A stretch of DNA of 64,000 nucleotides from Aplidium turbinatum (GCA_918807975.1 OU964923.1:20689235-20753234); one strand, 5' to 3'. Positions 34,801-49,800 are shown, counted from the first letter of the stretch. Notes: a model not told the origin generated them from the sequence alone. Numbers and translations are program-made.

Positions 34801-37800
34801 ACCTCTTCAGAAGCCAGCAGTTTCAAACTGATTGCTTTGTAAGCAGCTCTACGTGACAAACCGGGTTTTTACTACAAGCTTACCTGGTAGCCATCCCTTG
34901 AGTCAATCGGAACTACCCAACAAATACACTTTATTTCACTAATTACTATTTACTGCAAATGCGTTTCTATTGGAACAGGTGAAGCTGATACAAAGCTTAT
35001 ACAGAATAGCCAAATGTCAAACGCGATCAACATCATACACGTCAATATATATATCCTTGTTTAAAATGTACTTGCTGAAATGACTTAGCTATTTTAAATA
35101 ATTAATCAGATTAATTAATTGTATTTCTTCTTTTTGTGAAGAGGTTTAAATCTAAATGACCCAAAAAATTTGTGTTGGCCCATGCAAAACATTTAATTTG
35201 AACCAAATCACAGGAATATAGCCTACTAATATACACTCAAAGCAAGCCTAGTGTAATTTACTTTTTGTATCGAGTTTCACTTTCTGTTGCGTAAGCGCAC
35301 AAGTTTTCTAAATTAAACAGTGGCTTAGATGTCACTCAACAGAATATATTTGTATGGTGGTCAATGATCTGTGCAATGCGGAGCCAGTTGCCAACTTAAG
35401 ATCTTGCTCGATTGTGGATACAAACGTTTTGTTTTGAAATAGAATGCAGGAATAACAAGTTTGTTTTTTTGTAGTCATTTGCATTTATAAATGCTATAGT
35501 CGATTAAGAATTTGAGTCAGTGTGTTACAAATTTGGAAAAAAGTAAATTTGTTTTTCTGTCTGAAGCTTGATTTGTCTATTTTTACCTTTTCCGTCTTCT
35601 TGCGATCTTCTAGTGTAAGAAAACACATTTTCAGTCGTTTGATTTGAAGTTTCAATCTGACTTAATGCTTTGTCTATGTCAAAGTAACATTTTTGGATCA
35701 CGTCCAAATGAATAATAATTAGCTATTTTTATGGTTAATTACGCAATTCTTGCCTCATTCTACTCCAGTTCTGTTGTGGCTATTAGTCAACGCTTGCTGA
35801 TTACTTTAGTTCATCCTAAAAAGTAACGAACCGAATCCGAAACTCAATGAGGTTCGGAGAGATGTTTTATGAATAAGATGATGCAATTGTTTATTTTCAT
35901 TATGTGTCATAGTTATTTAATTTCATGCCAAGTCTAACGCATCATCCCCATCATGTCGCCTGGCGTGACCGTTTCTGAGTTCCCAGGTGTAAGTTCGTTG
36001 CCCCGGGAGCAGTGGCGGATCCAGAAGGAAGGAGCAGAAAATAACTTTATTCACTGTGCATTTGCAAGGCCAGGTTATTATAGAACTACACATGATTGTG
36101 TTTTGTTGAAATCGCCCCCTCCTCCTAAGACTACTTGCTTGATCCACCCCTGGCCTGGAGGGCGTCAATACTCAGCACAAAAGGAATAGATTTGTGGTAC
36201 CAGTGTTCTCGGTTGTGCCTGGGCTGAGGTTTCATTGGAAAGCGCTGAAAGTATATATATAAAACTAAAACACAATTTACTTCAATATGGGCCTATTTTG
36301 GTAGAAATAAAATACACTGAGGTTGGTATGTTTTTTAAAACAATGTACAAAAAAGGAAAATTATTGACACATATTAGGCAAATGCTAAATTACTAATCAG
36401 ACTTGAAATTGCAACATAGGCTACGTGGGCCTACTTAATTTTTTTATTTCTTACCATCTTGGACAGCTTATCATTGATAAGTTTATGGGTGGCTTCTTGA
36501 GTTAAAGACCTTGAATGATCACTTCACATCCTTCCGCAGCTGTGATGCTATTATCATTTCCTTTTTTTTTAATTGTGATCTTTTCAACAGTTTTACTGTA
36601 GATTGTTTTGTTTTTTTAAACAAGAAAAAATTGTAAGTTACATTGGTTTTGATTTATCGCCCATCTTTTTTGCAGCACCCAATAAACATCTACGTGAATC
36701 TGACATGAGGGAATGAATTACGCTCAGAAATTTTACTTATAAGTGCGTTAAAACTACACCCAAACCTTGGAAACACTAAGATATACCATTATCGCGGTCA
36801 AAGTGCTGTCCTAGTGCTACTCTACCATAAGCACATCAGAAGTATGACGCAACACATCTATTTATATTTAAATGGTTTATTACTAACAGAGTCATAACAT
36901 CTTTTGAAAATCTTGTTGGTTCTTTATCCATTATAAAATCAGAAAATACTTTCTTTTGCAAATTTGTCACAAAGAATAAAAAAACATTTCCAAACTACTT
37001 TTTTGAATTAACCCCAAATACTTGTTGCCAAATATATCAAAAGCCCAACATCGCTGGCCACGTATCTATTTTATTTGAACTAAAATGAAACATCTTGTCT
37101 GGCTTTCCGCGCACAAGACAAAAAATTGTATGTTTTGTGGTTAGATTTGACGAAATGTCATGATTTTTGCGTAATATTTGTTTATGATCTCCCGTAAGGT
37201 CAATGCTGTCTTATTGTCTTTTGACGTAGGAAAACTCATAACTCTGACAACGCGATAACATAAGCAGCTCAGCCAACAACGGCTGATCTTATCCCAAACA
37301 GTAAACTCGTTTCTTGTGACAAAATCTAGTTGACAACATCAGCAGACGTGTAAAGAAAGCTAGTTTTGCCAATTGCAATTGCACATTCACAGCTAATGAC
37401 GTTCTTTTGTCAGCCGAAGAGTGAGAGTAGATACTGCTCTTTTGGTACGGTTTCTTTCCAATTTTGATGTCATTTCTAACAAGATTCACAGTTTTTGCAC
37501 TTATAACAACTTTTAAACGGTTTTACGATTTTTTCAATTCAGTGATCTTTGACTCTTTTGAAAGAAAATTATGGAAAGAGTTTCCAAGTTTTTAGTGCTC
37601 TAATAGTTGCTTCAAAACGGTTTTTATTTTGCAACATAGATCTCCCACATTTTACCTTTTCTTTACTTTTGTTAGGAAATCGGATGTGATGGAATTGCCG
37701 GATCACGCATGACTATAGACAAATGCGGAGTGTGCGGAGGAAACGGAAAATCATGCCAGATTGTTGAAGGTTCGTTTTTCAGTGGCGTTTTAACTTGTAT

Positions 37801-40800
37801 TGAAATTGAATACGTGGAGAATGCGTGTTGAGGCAGTGCATTAAAAAACACAATAGTTTGTTTCAAGCTTGACGGAAAATTTTTGTTTTTAGGAATATTT
37901 CGCGCACAAAACTTGGAGAACGATTTTCATTTGGTAGTAAACATACCTGTGGGAGCTACTCATATCAACATCACAGAGACTCGGCCCACAAGAAGTTACC
38001 TTGGTGAGAAAAAGTAGACAACATAAAATGATTACTAGGCTCAGGTATTAAATTAACTAGCCAGCTGTGTTGAACTAGAGAAGTAGCCATGGGAGGCTTG
38101 GAGGAACAATCTCATTTCAAAATTTTGTCTTGTCTCACCAAAAATGGGTTTTTAATGCATTTACAACGTTTTAATGACATTGTATTACATGTTGAATGTT
38201 CTCCCAGTTGCTTTTGCCCTCCTAAAATTTTCTTTCTTGCTACGTCACTGTGTTAAACCACGCAATACAATGAATGCTTAGATAATATATAATATGTGTG
38301 TTTGGAAGTTGTCTGTGTTTGTCATCACTTTCACAAATTCAACATTTGTTTTAATTATTTGACGTGTTGCAAGATAAATTACATTAGTGTATTATAAAAA
38401 AGCTTAAAGGCTTAAGCGAATTGATCCTACTTGTATCACTTGTAAATTGCAATCTCTTAGAGTTAGACTACAGTATACCGTGTACATCAATAGGCATCCT
38501 GGTTTGCATCGCACCAACTTTAATTCATGACAATGGAGTGGATAACATCACAACAGGATGTTCAAATCCTAATTCATTGAAGTCCAAGGCTCAGTGCGCT
38601 AATGATACAAGTTTTAGCACTCAGCGCAAATTTATAATCAGTTTGTGGTTTTGTAAATGAATGGATATTGCTGATACGACCAGGCAAAAAAGTATACACT
38701 ACGGATCAAAGTGGGATTATTTTTTTCACAGAGTGCAGTTTGACAGTTTGTGGTAGTTTTTGGACTGCTCGTGAAAAAGAGATGTGTTTAATGTTAAACT
38801 CGCTTCATAATAACGTCATATTGCCGCAACCTGTTCGCATAAAATTTTACAAAGCAAGTTCTTACTCAACCGTTTCGATTTATTAGTTATCGCGATAGCT
38901 GAGAATAAGAACCAACGTAAAATCATAAGGTAGTTGCTCAATTTGAAAAGGTTACACAAACATTGCAAGTCTTTTTCAGATTTCGGTACCAAGGTGTTAT
39001 TACTATGACTAACATTGTCGGTTGCAGAACACGTGTTTTTTCGCTGTTTGCTGCGTTGTTTTTGCCATACACTTGTTTTCTGCTTTTGGTTTTTCCGACT
39101 TGTTGACTTCAAAGTTAAGTTCATTGTTAAAATTTTAAACTTCTTCGCCTTGAAGCCCAATTGTTATTCAACACGTCGATTCAACATCGCATTGCATGTT
39201 TTTAGAAGAACAGCGACATCGTTTCGTTTGACTGAAAAATACAAACACAAACATGTTTTGTGATATGATAGACAACGCCGTTAAATATACCCCACAAACT
39301 AGCATTTTTCAATGGTGCTGAAAGTTGAACAGCAATGAACGTTTTCATGTTCGGTGTCCAAAACTAGCAAAATATGGCAAGCCGATATTTTATGAAGAAT
39401 TCCTTGACGTTTCATTACGTTTCAGCTCTCAGATCTTCTGCTTTGAATGGAAGATTTTACATTAACGGGGAATTAAAGTTGGGTCACCCAGACCCATCAA
39501 AAACTTATTTGGTGGCTGGGACCTTTTTCAAATACACCCGACCTTATCCCACGAACCGCGGAGAAAGCTTGTTTTCTGGAGGGCCCACAAACGAAGCTTT
39601 AGATGTTTTGGTGAGTTTTTGTCAAACCGTTCTGATTGAAACCAGCTTCGTTGCAGCCTGTTTTTATTCTTGCATTTAGCTTTCATTCTACGATAATTGG
39701 CTTGAAACAACAGCTTTAACAGCTCAACAAATATCATTTGTAATTCAAAATCAACAACTCAAAGTCAATGACACATCCTGTAAATTGAAACACAGATTAG
39801 GCATGAAATTATTTTTAAGGTGGTTTCGACTCAATGCAAAGAACCAATCGCGTGCATTGTTACTATGATTGAATCTTTGTGACGTTAAATGGAAAAACAG
39901 CGCAGGGGAATTCTGTTTTTATGATAGTGTGCTAATTTACTATTACTACGACGTTGAAAATTGATACAAAGATACGAATCAAACGGTTGGTCTCTCATTG
40001 CCACCCACGCAAGCTCAAGTTAGTAAACTGTTCTATCATGGAAGTTGCAGTAGCCCTAGTAAAAGCGGAAAGAAATCACTTATTTCTACCAAGCAAACTA
40101 TATTGCACTCACTTTGTCTTTTAGTTCTACTTCATTAAGTGAAAATTTCTAAGCTTTTACAGATGATTCTGAATATTTTTACTTTTACTTGTTATTCTGA
40201 GTATTTTTTCAGTTGTCGAATGACTGAGGTATGCTTCTTTTTGTTTTATTGCTGGCAAGATGCACGTTCTTTCACTTTCTCTTGTGAAATTGACTGATGT
40301 TGCATGTAGACCTTCTGCGTACCGTTTTTTACGTTCATGCAACGTCTGCAGACGTTGAATCAATGTAAAAACGGTTGGCTTGCTTTCAAAAATGCAAAAA
40401 TGCAACCGTCGAGCACCAAGCAGCTTTAAGCGCATTGGCACCAGTTATGTTTGTGATGCGCCACAAAGGTTTTTTGAAAATTATAATTATGGCTGCCGGC
40501 TCGCTAATGAAATTAAAGGTAAAAAATACTTTACCAGACGCGGGTCGGGGAAGTGATTTGTTTTCTTTTATGTCCTTGTTAGGGAGGTTTGGGAAGTCAA
40601 TTAAAAACTGGCTAATTGAATCAGTTCTTCTGAAAATGACCAACTACCGGTGATTGGCATTTTCCAGACGACAAACTTTGACTGGCCCTCCTTCAAGTTA
40701 ATTGTTGTTTTTTGGTTGAATCCAATTTCGTTATTCAGCAAAGTTGGCAATTTTACAAGGTAAATCCTTAGCAACAGTGAGAACAACCATAAACAAATTA

Positions 40801-43800
40801 CTTTAATAATAAATTAGCGCATTTCGTTGTTAGGCTTTATAATCTTCCAAGCAGTTTTACACACAGCGAATGCGTTTCTTCTCTTTTTGATAACCATTTA
40901 GTGCTGCCCATGGGTGCTGGTATTCGATTGTCAATGTCCACGCAAAAACAATTTTATTTTAGTGTTGTCCACTCTAAGACGTGTCCAGTAGCAAAAAGAA
41001 AGGAGCATCAATAAAATGGGACTGCTAACTCAATGAACGGGGAGAATGATAGAACCTTGTGTAGAGTCTGTGTCTGCGATCTTTTGTAGTGGTTTTAAAT
41101 TTTGCCCAAAATTTTTTAACTGTTTGTTTGAAACTGAATAAAAATAATGTGTTCAGAGTAGGTAATTTTTTTTTATCAAAGATTTAATTTTGCTGAACGC
41201 TTCGACTATTTCTCACATTTTACTTCACATTTTCATTCTCTTATAGGTTGTTCATTGTTAAAGGCATACTAAATGAAAATTTCAAACCGGAATTAAGCAT
41301 TAAAATGAGTAAACTGAACATTCAAGAATACATTTCAAAAACAATTACCCAAAAAAAATTGTTTTCAATGGCGCTGGCAAGGCCCAAAGTCCAGTGTTTC
41401 ATTTATTTTCATTTTTTTCAAAATAACTAAAACGTGCAAACACTGCTCGAGAATACGTAATAAAAGACAGCAATAACAAAAGCCACGTTACCACGTCTGA
41501 TGTTTTGAGCAAACTGTCTGCTGTTTTGATGTTGAAATGCGCTGTTTTGATGTACATACATACATAGCCTACAGTCAAATCGCCCGCAGTAACAATTATT
41601 GCGTGATCTGTTGATTGCTAGTCTTTTGTTACGTAGACTGTACAGTCGCACGCTTCGTTGCTCAGGCCCAATCTCATTTTGAAAGCTCTGACAAAAGCAC
41701 GCGCACAATGGTGGTCAGACCGCAATGGGGCAAAATTTTATTGAAAATTGTTTTATGGTAGCATGTTAAACACAAAGAACGTGGAAAATCGCCAAGTCAG
41801 GTTTTTCCTTTAGTACCTCTTTAAAATATGTTTCAAAAAAATATAGATAAATAAAAATGGAAGTGGATACAGAAAACAAGAGACCATTGTGAGTATGCGG
41901 AATGAAACCGCATAGTATGAAACCGCAGAAATACTTGGTTTTAATTTTATTAAACTTTGCATTTTTGCTTTTCTTGGAATCACTGTTGAGTGAGATGATC
42001 AATGATCATCCAATGACGTTATCGGTTTTTGCTTCACTGTTTGCCACAAAACAATAGTCCACCATTTGGTAAAACCTTGCATTTACCCACCACTGGCATT
42101 AAAATAAAAAAATGTATGATTTGCCTCACAAAGTGTTGAAAGCCATTTGTTTGCTATGTGTGCTTAGCATTGTGGGTAAATTTGTGTGAGCATTGGACAG
42201 AAGCAATGATATTTGACAATGCCGTTGGAGGGGATACCATAAAAATAAAGTGTTTTAGGTTTTACAGTAGATCAATTTGTTGACAAGTCTTTGTCCAGTC
42301 TCTATGCTCTACCGATCGATGAAGGTTTGCGGTGTGAACTTAAGATTGTAATCTTTGATGATTACACAAGTTTTTTATTCTCGGAAAAACGTAAATAACT
42401 TTATCAGCAAACAACTGCCTAAGGTTTCTTAGTGGTATGAGGCCTACGCAATTACCTGGATACAAGATCTCTCTGCGGCAAAGCTGCAAAAGCATGTTAT
42501 TGCTTGTTTTGTCATCGCCACCGGGAAGCTTACTAGCCCTGGTAGTTTTAACAATACATCACAACCATTTATTCCTATTTTGCAAGAATAGTCATTTTTG
42601 CCATTATGTAAGGTTATCAAATGTTTTCTGTTTGGAAGATATGCTATTTTTTTGATGGAAAATGGTTTGTCTTCCGAAGACATTCAAATGTGTTTTAATG
42701 TCCTTTTTTTAGCATTTTAAGCAATAGAATTAAAAAGCACACTTATGCAGGATAAACACGAGTATCTAGTCTATCACTCATAAAACAAGAACTACAGAAC
42801 CTATTGACGAACACTTGATAATGTGGAAATTAGTTTATTGCACTCTTGTAACTTTGTTCCTTCGTGGATTGTTTACTGTAGACTTCGTCATCCAAACGTC
42901 GCCTATATCTTGTTATTTTTAAGAAACTCATTTTGCAGTTACGTTTTTGTGTACTTTCCGCCCCTTTTTTCATGCGATATTTGTCTGAAAAATTCTGCAC
43001 TCAGGATAAACAATTTTTCTGGTAGGTACAGGCGATAAGAAATGATTTATGGTAATTTTTGGATTTAAAACCTCATTTTAAATTTCTTTAATGGGATCAG
43101 GTTGTTTTTACAAAAATTTGCGTTATCACTTTGCGTTTCTTACATTTTGGCAACCTACAATGATTGTCCACTGTCCAGTAGTCTATGCCAGTACAGAGAA
43201 AATAGCTTAAATGAGTGAAATGATAGCTATTTTTACACCGATGCAATTTTGACGAGAAATCATTAACATTGGAGAATTTGTAACAAAATCGGAGCTAGTC
43301 ACTTCAGTTATTTTTGGTTTTCTCTATAAACTTAAGACCACTGGCGCCGACTTACGGGGTTACGGGGTGGCCACGCCATCCCGTAACCGTTGTGGCGGGG
43401 TGGCAGCCACCCCGTTTAGATTTCATTACTTACTGCAAATAAATGTAACTAATTTGAACGGACGTTTAAATTTTTCTTTTGATGATTGGTTTTCGCTTCA
43501 AGTCAACGTAAAGCAAGAGGTGAACCAATACAGTATTGCGAAGAAAATGATTGTTTTTGTTACAAGCATGATACTCGCGTAACATCAAGCAAGCTACGTG
43601 AAGATTACGCAACACGTGGCTACGAGTTTTTTTCTTGTTGTTGCGATCGTTTTATTTGTTACTTGTCATAAGTCATTGTTACATTTGTTAGGTTTACAAT
43701 GGGATTTATCAATAAAATACGATCTTTCCATTGCCTCCTTCAAAAATCTTTTTTTTAAATTTTTAAACTGCTCATAATATCGCTATAAATTATGCCAGCT

Positions 43801-46800
43801 ATAAAATACTTGGAAATAAAATTATCTCGATGATTAATAACTCCACCCTCCACCCCCTAAATGAATATCTATTTTCAAATTTTATTAAAAAATGCAATTT
43901 TTGAAACTTTTTGAGTTTTATTTAAAAAGTGCACTTAGAAAAGTAGCAGTTTTAACGTTCTGCAAATTTACACGTTTACATGATTCTATTCGAGGAAAGC
44001 TACACCCCCTGCCAATTCCCAATAATAAAAGCAACCTTTTTCAATTGCTCAAGATTTTGCATTTTGAATTATTTTCCGATTTCAATTGGTGTGTACTGTC
44101 ATCTACTTCATGCTTTAATTTCTACTTTGTTATCTACTTTATGCAGTAATATTGCGTGATAAACTGTGAGGTGGGAATTTATTGGTCTGACATAGGAGTT
44201 GCTTGTTACATCATAGAAAAAATTACGAAAAGTTGTCCAGTAAAAGTTTTTCGCCGACATTCCAGTTTTACTCAGCTTAAAGATGCCACCGAAAAAGCGT
44301 TCAAAATTGCAGCCCTCCATTGAGTCATTTTTTGTTGCGTCTAGTCAGGATTTCAGCCAGCATGAAAGTGACCAAACGCCTGAACGAAACGAAAGTGTGC
44401 CACTGCCAAAAGACGTTCTAAGCACGATCAGGGAGGTGGAAAAACCGAGCACGAGCAGGATAATCGCTGTTGAAGGGAGAAGCTATCAAAAATCGTGGGA
44501 GAGCGAATTTCCGTGGCTAGAATACGTTAGATGCAAACAGGGGCGCCGGAAGCGGAAGGGCAGGGGGGGCGGATTCCCCCCTTGCCCTCAATTTTTCTGC
44601 AGATGGAGGGGCAGGGGGGGCAATGGTGCCCTTTTAAGGTCATGTAAGCTAATGCACATTTTGCAATGTAACAATTTCTGCTATTCGCTTTTAGCCTAAT
44701 TATAATCTTTCATTTTTGCCTCAAAATAATATTACGGCACAAAATTTTGCAACACAGTACAAGCCTTAAAACTCGTTTTTTTTTCAGCAGCCATCGTGGC
44801 CTACCGGGAGCTCCTTCTCGGCGGCCAAATCTGCGTGCTTGGAGGCCAAAATACAAAATAAAAACAACGATAGCACAAGTAAATAGCATTAAACTTGCAA
44901 CAATGTTAAAATGATCACTTAGCGTTGTTGAAGTCTGGGCCTGGGCGACGTCCTACAGTAGAATCGTTGCACCACGCAATAACTGCTTTATCGGGATTGT
45001 AATCCAGTACTGCGGGACCATTCTAACGACACTCGCACGATTGTCTCCAATGTGGCTGATTTTAAAGAAGTTTGCCACTCCCCTAGAATTCTTTTCAGCA
45101 ACGAAAAACAACGTTCGACATGTGTTGACGATGACGTCAAGGTAATAAAATAAGTATTTCAATGATGTGAAAGACATTACTAAAAGAAGCATAATTTTTG
45201 CAAAATATGATCAAAAAATGTTTTCCCCTGGGATGTCAACTAATCTAGTTCTCCTTTTCAACAACGATTCAATGTCCGACAACATCGAATCGACATAAAA
45301 ACGACAATATTGCCAGCCAACGTAAATTAGCACTTCGGATTACAACTTTGTTAAAATAAACGTCGAGAATTAGGCCTACAAACAAGACTTACAACGCTGG
45401 TGATCGCAGATGGATATATGCCATCAATAACAAATATTCCCGCACAATGCAACAGTGGCGATTATGACGCGCTGACCTAACTTTGCGTCACTCTTTGATA
45501 CTACATATTTTCGACAGCTAATTCACGATCATTCTATTGCGAAATAAATAATTGGCTAAAAGAGACCGGCGGCCAAACTTGGCCGATTGAAGAGGTAGCA
45601 CCGGTGGTCATTCAAACACTACTTAGCGGCCATGGCCGCAGGCTGCTTTAAGGCTTGACAGTAGGTTACATCATTATAACATGGCATGATGCCCTTCTTT
45701 GTATACCGGACACTTGTAGGCTATCATTACTCAATACATAGTGAGCTGATAGATTAGCATTATCGCTATATCTTATCTTAAAACTTAAAAAAAAAAATTG
45801 GCCTTTTAGTAAACAAAAGTGCCCTTTTTTCGTAATCTTGCCCCCCCCCAGTCAAAAATCGTTCCGGCGCCCCTGGATGCAAAGATAGAGCATTCTGTCC
45901 GATTTGCAACTATGTCGCAACTGCTTGATCTATTTGCAAGCAATGAAACAATTTCATTAATGCTTCCAAACGTGGTCTGCATTGTGAAAATATACTTATC
46001 GTTGCCTTCCATCACCTGCGAGGCGGAGCGATCGTTTAGTGCACTCAGGCGCATAAAAACCTACTTGCGATCTACCACGACGCAACAGCGATTGAACCAC
46101 GTCCTAATTTTAAATGTTTATCAAGCTGAAGCTTCACGTTTACAACTTGACCAGTTGATTAACAGTTGGATTGACAGAGCTGTTGTTCGCAAAAATACTT
46201 TGCCAAATGTTAAGTGTCAGAGCAGCAACGTAACAATAAAAGTCACGACATACCTCCTGTGCTTTATTTTAACCCTCTGTCTACCGAAAAAAAAATGTAC
46301 AAGTTTTGCCGTTGGGGTCCATTGGACCCCAAATTTCCCAGTACTTGTTTTGGACAAAAAAATCAGCTCCGATGATGAAATTAAAGCTCAATAGGAAAGG
46401 ACGTAACAGACTTAAAAAATCAGAACTTATAAACACTGTAGAAAAACCAAAAATACTCGAAATTTAACAAACAAGTCATACAGTAGGCTAGCCCATGCAC
46501 AAACCAAACTGATAAGGAATTAGTCTATTCTTGAGCAATGGTCAAAGCATTGAGAGATTTGGCTTTTGGATTTGGCTAAAAATCGTATATTAGGCCTACA
46601 TATTAGGTCACAAGAAATATTTTAAGTTTATATGTTATCGCATTCATTTCAAATGAATTGCGAATGTTCTTGGCAAACGTTGAGTTTGCAAGTAGTACAG
46701 AATTGTCAACATTTTTGGCTTTGTATCTTTCCCAAAAATAGCATCTAGCCTTCTTTGATTTTGGCGTCTGATCTTCAACAGCTGTTTCTTTTATTTTGTT

Positions 46801-49800
46801 GCGGATTTAGATGTCTTGTTGACATTGAAGTTGAAGCTGGTAATCCAGCAAGCTCTTTTCCTAGTTGGATCTAAAATTTTCTTCTCATTCATGCATGCAT
46901 GCTTCAATGTTGTGCTGCTATTGTCGCCTTGCGATTGATGCATATCACAAAAGCATTGACAGCAGTGACAGCGATTATATTGTAAAATAGAGCTATCGGC
47001 CATCTTCTCGTCATTTTTGGAATTGTATTTCCTAAAAATTCTGTCAATAGTGTCGACTACTCTTTTAGTGCTGTTGTGATACAAGATTACTTCGAATGCA
47101 GCAGGCTTGGGGTCCGTTGCACCCCACGGTACAAGATGCTATTATTTTTTTCTATCCTACCAAATTTTGTTTGGGATCAATAATTATTATATCGTCCTAA
47201 AGATCAAGCAAAGCTGTGAAAAGTCAAGGTATATTAATATCGCATCTGCTATATGTCCTGAGAAATCGCAGAGCGAAATTTGTTTTGGGGTCCATTGGAC
47301 CCCACGGTAGACAGAGGGTTAAAGTTGCTTTGTAAATTATCGAGCTACAAATCAGGTGTGAAAAGACAATTGCATCTACGAAACACGCTTAGTAAAAATC
47401 AAACAAAAACATGCAGTTTGAAAGTTTTTAGGTTGCCATATTGTGCTATCCGCCACCCCGTGCAAAAATAAAAGTCGGCGCCTATGTTAAGACCATTTGA
47501 AAAACAAAACAGCTTTAAGCAAATGCAATAGGGCATCCACGGCTAGTTCGCCGTGGGGCATCACAAAACTATGGCACATGAACACGATGGACAGAACAGG
47601 AAATATAAAAATTTTCTACGTCTCTGCAAAAATAATCTCCTTCTTAAGTGTGAGACTGGATCAATTTTAAACCGATTCCTATAAATTGTGCTGCTGTTGT
47701 TTTGTCAGTTAATATCAAACAGCCCAGATTTTGCATAAAATGACAATAAAAAAGGCTCTTTACTCAAACTAGACACACCTTTCTTGCACATCACTGATCA
47801 TTTTTTTTATCTTCTTACGTCATGAGCCTGCTCTATAAAAATGCAAACACTCTAGTGCGCTCAACACAACAAGAAGTGTTAAAACGTGAGGTTAGCGTTG
47901 GTACTCCAAAGTACTCAAAGCACTTGAAAATCAAATGTGAATCTAAGAGGCTATCGAAGATATGAATGTGTGAAGAAATTTTCATAAATTACTTTCTCCT
48001 CACTCTCAATTTGATTTTATGATTGCTTAATATTTGGTCCATGAGACTTTTGTATCTTTAGTGTTACGGACAACTATAGTAAGTTATTATACTTCCACTC
48101 AACCAACTACTCAGTGGCTGTTTGTTTTATTGATTTACTGCATTTTCTTGTAGGTAGCCTGTTTGTGTTCATGTTTTTCAACTGATGTGAATGTAAATTC
48201 ACGGAGCTTTGTAATGCATCACAAAAGTAATTCAATCAATACTTCTTAGTCACCCTATCATCCAACAAACATCTTTCTAACAGTTCACCATTATACAACC
48301 CACTCGTTTGGATCAAAATTTGAAGATAAAACTTTATTGACCCCCACTTTGCAGCCATCTAGCGGGTGATTTGATGTTGAGAAGGAGCGATCTTCATGGC
48401 GTCAGCATTTGATGTCGAGTAAACGAATGTTCTGAAAAGGGTTCATTGTCAAACAATTTTACTGTTATGTGTTTCTTCAAAAAAAAAAATATATATATAT
48501 ATATATGTGAGGCGCAAGAAAAGTATTTCTTGAAAATTTCTAATCACCATGTTTTCCTTGGCTGGTCTGAACAAGTTGCACAGCTACAAGTTCACTATAA
48601 AAAATTATGTTGTTTAAGTAGTTCACTTCTAAGCAACATTTTAAACAAGTTTGCAAACTTTAAACTGCAATTTACGACATTAAATACTTTGTGGCACGCC
48701 GATTTTTGTCACACCCACTTGCAAAATAGTCCCTTATATATTTGTTTACTTTTTATAACTCATTTTTTCCTGCTAGATCACCTTCAATCTGTTACGGAAT
48801 GTATTTTTTTAATAACTGCTGATTATTCAATTAATAGTAGGCTAATACCTAGGTGCTGTGTTTTAGATACGTTTTGTAGTTATGATCTAATAAGTTTTCA
48901 CACTAACTGAATTTAGCTGCGCAACTGAAGCACCAAATTGATGAAATACTTTTAAAAACTGAAACTACCATAATTTTCCGTTGTCGCAAATGTAAATTTG
49001 AAAAGGTTCCATCGTTTAAGTTTTATCTACAAAAATAACGTTCTGGGATTTTTTATTTTTGTTTTGACAACCACCTATCCAGAGGCCTAGTTCCACACTT
49101 TCATAAAAAATATCAAACCCATTAGCGACAAGTTTTGTAAAAGTTATAACGGTCGTGAAACTTGTTTTATTGCAAATGTTACTTTAGCTTGACTGGTTAT
49201 GCTTGAACAAATATGCTAAAGGCAAAGTCAAATATTTTCTAACCACTTAAGTCCAAGTTTGCAATCAACTGTTGGTCTATTGACATTTTTTCTTGAAGCC
49301 ATTATTTTGTTCAGTCAAAAGCATACCCTCGTCGAAGCAACACAATCAATACAATGATATTCAAAAACACATTATTATCATTCAAAACAGTTTTTCATTG
49401 CTGTGATTTATTCGCTTAGTATAGGAGCAGTTGCAGAAGATCGAGTTTGGTTAAACACATTGCCGAGTAAATTGATCCCAATGTTGGGCAGAATACTTTG
49501 AAAATTCTCGATCATACAAGTTAGTTCATCTCTGTGCATGTGACACGACTTTCATGTCTTCATTACAAATGTTTTGTTGTTGTTACATTATTTATATGCT
49601 CCTCTGCAATTACGTACTCATAATCTTTACATTTTTCACATTTCATTACATAAATTTCATAGGTACAGATGAATTGTCTCGAATTCCAACGTACATTTAA
49701 TCAATAAAAAATATTTCAGCTTTACTTTCAAGGCATCAACCCAGGAATCCGATTTAAATATGTACTTCCTAATCCGACATCTTCCCCTGGAGTACTGGAA

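Larger units (their letters stand above)
17659..37675 (+). other. Intron 5 of ADAMTSL (20 kb)
   Basis: Apart from the listed elements (20226-20579 fragment, SINEs, two inverted-repeat elements, two signal-peptide exons, ZBED-type hAT, 36010 MITE), I see AT-rich sequence without recognisable genes. This includes long plain stretches at 17.7-20.2, 23.6-27.8, 28.8-30.7 and 34.7-37.6 kb. A tRNA-like box B at 22905-22930 is probably another SINE scrap. Confidence 0.6.
43340..47486 (+). mobile_element. hAT transposon (TTF zinc-finger type), internally deleted, host of two other insertions
   Basis: Ends ACTGGCGCCGACTTACGGGG and AAGTCGGCGCCTATG are inverted copies, each followed inward by GGGGTGGC(C/G)G. 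The 8-bp repeat TTAAGACC flanks at 43332-43339 and 47487-47494. The + strand encodes the start of a transposase from ATG 44283 ([20 protein letters not shown], then [18 protein letters not shown], a TTF-type zinc finger). Its C-terminal dimerisation domain lies at ~45925-46230 ([20 protein letters not shown]). The catalytic middle of the transposase is gone. A second hAT (44538-45875) and a piggyBac-type element (46273-47318) lie inside. Confidence 0.88.
39611..49719 (+). other. Intron 8 of ADAMTSL (10 kb)
   Basis: Holds the three-layer transposon nest at 43340-47486, a CCACGGC/GCCGTGG hairpin at 47537-47556 and the AT microsatellite at 48481. The rest (39.7-43.3 and 47.6-49.7 kb) is AT-rich without genes I can recognise. 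Confidence 0.6.

Noticed and set aside
48446-48910. 154-codon forward open frame
   Set aside because: It starts in an A-run and AT microsatellite and has AT-driven composition (Phe, Leu, Ile rich) with no motif.
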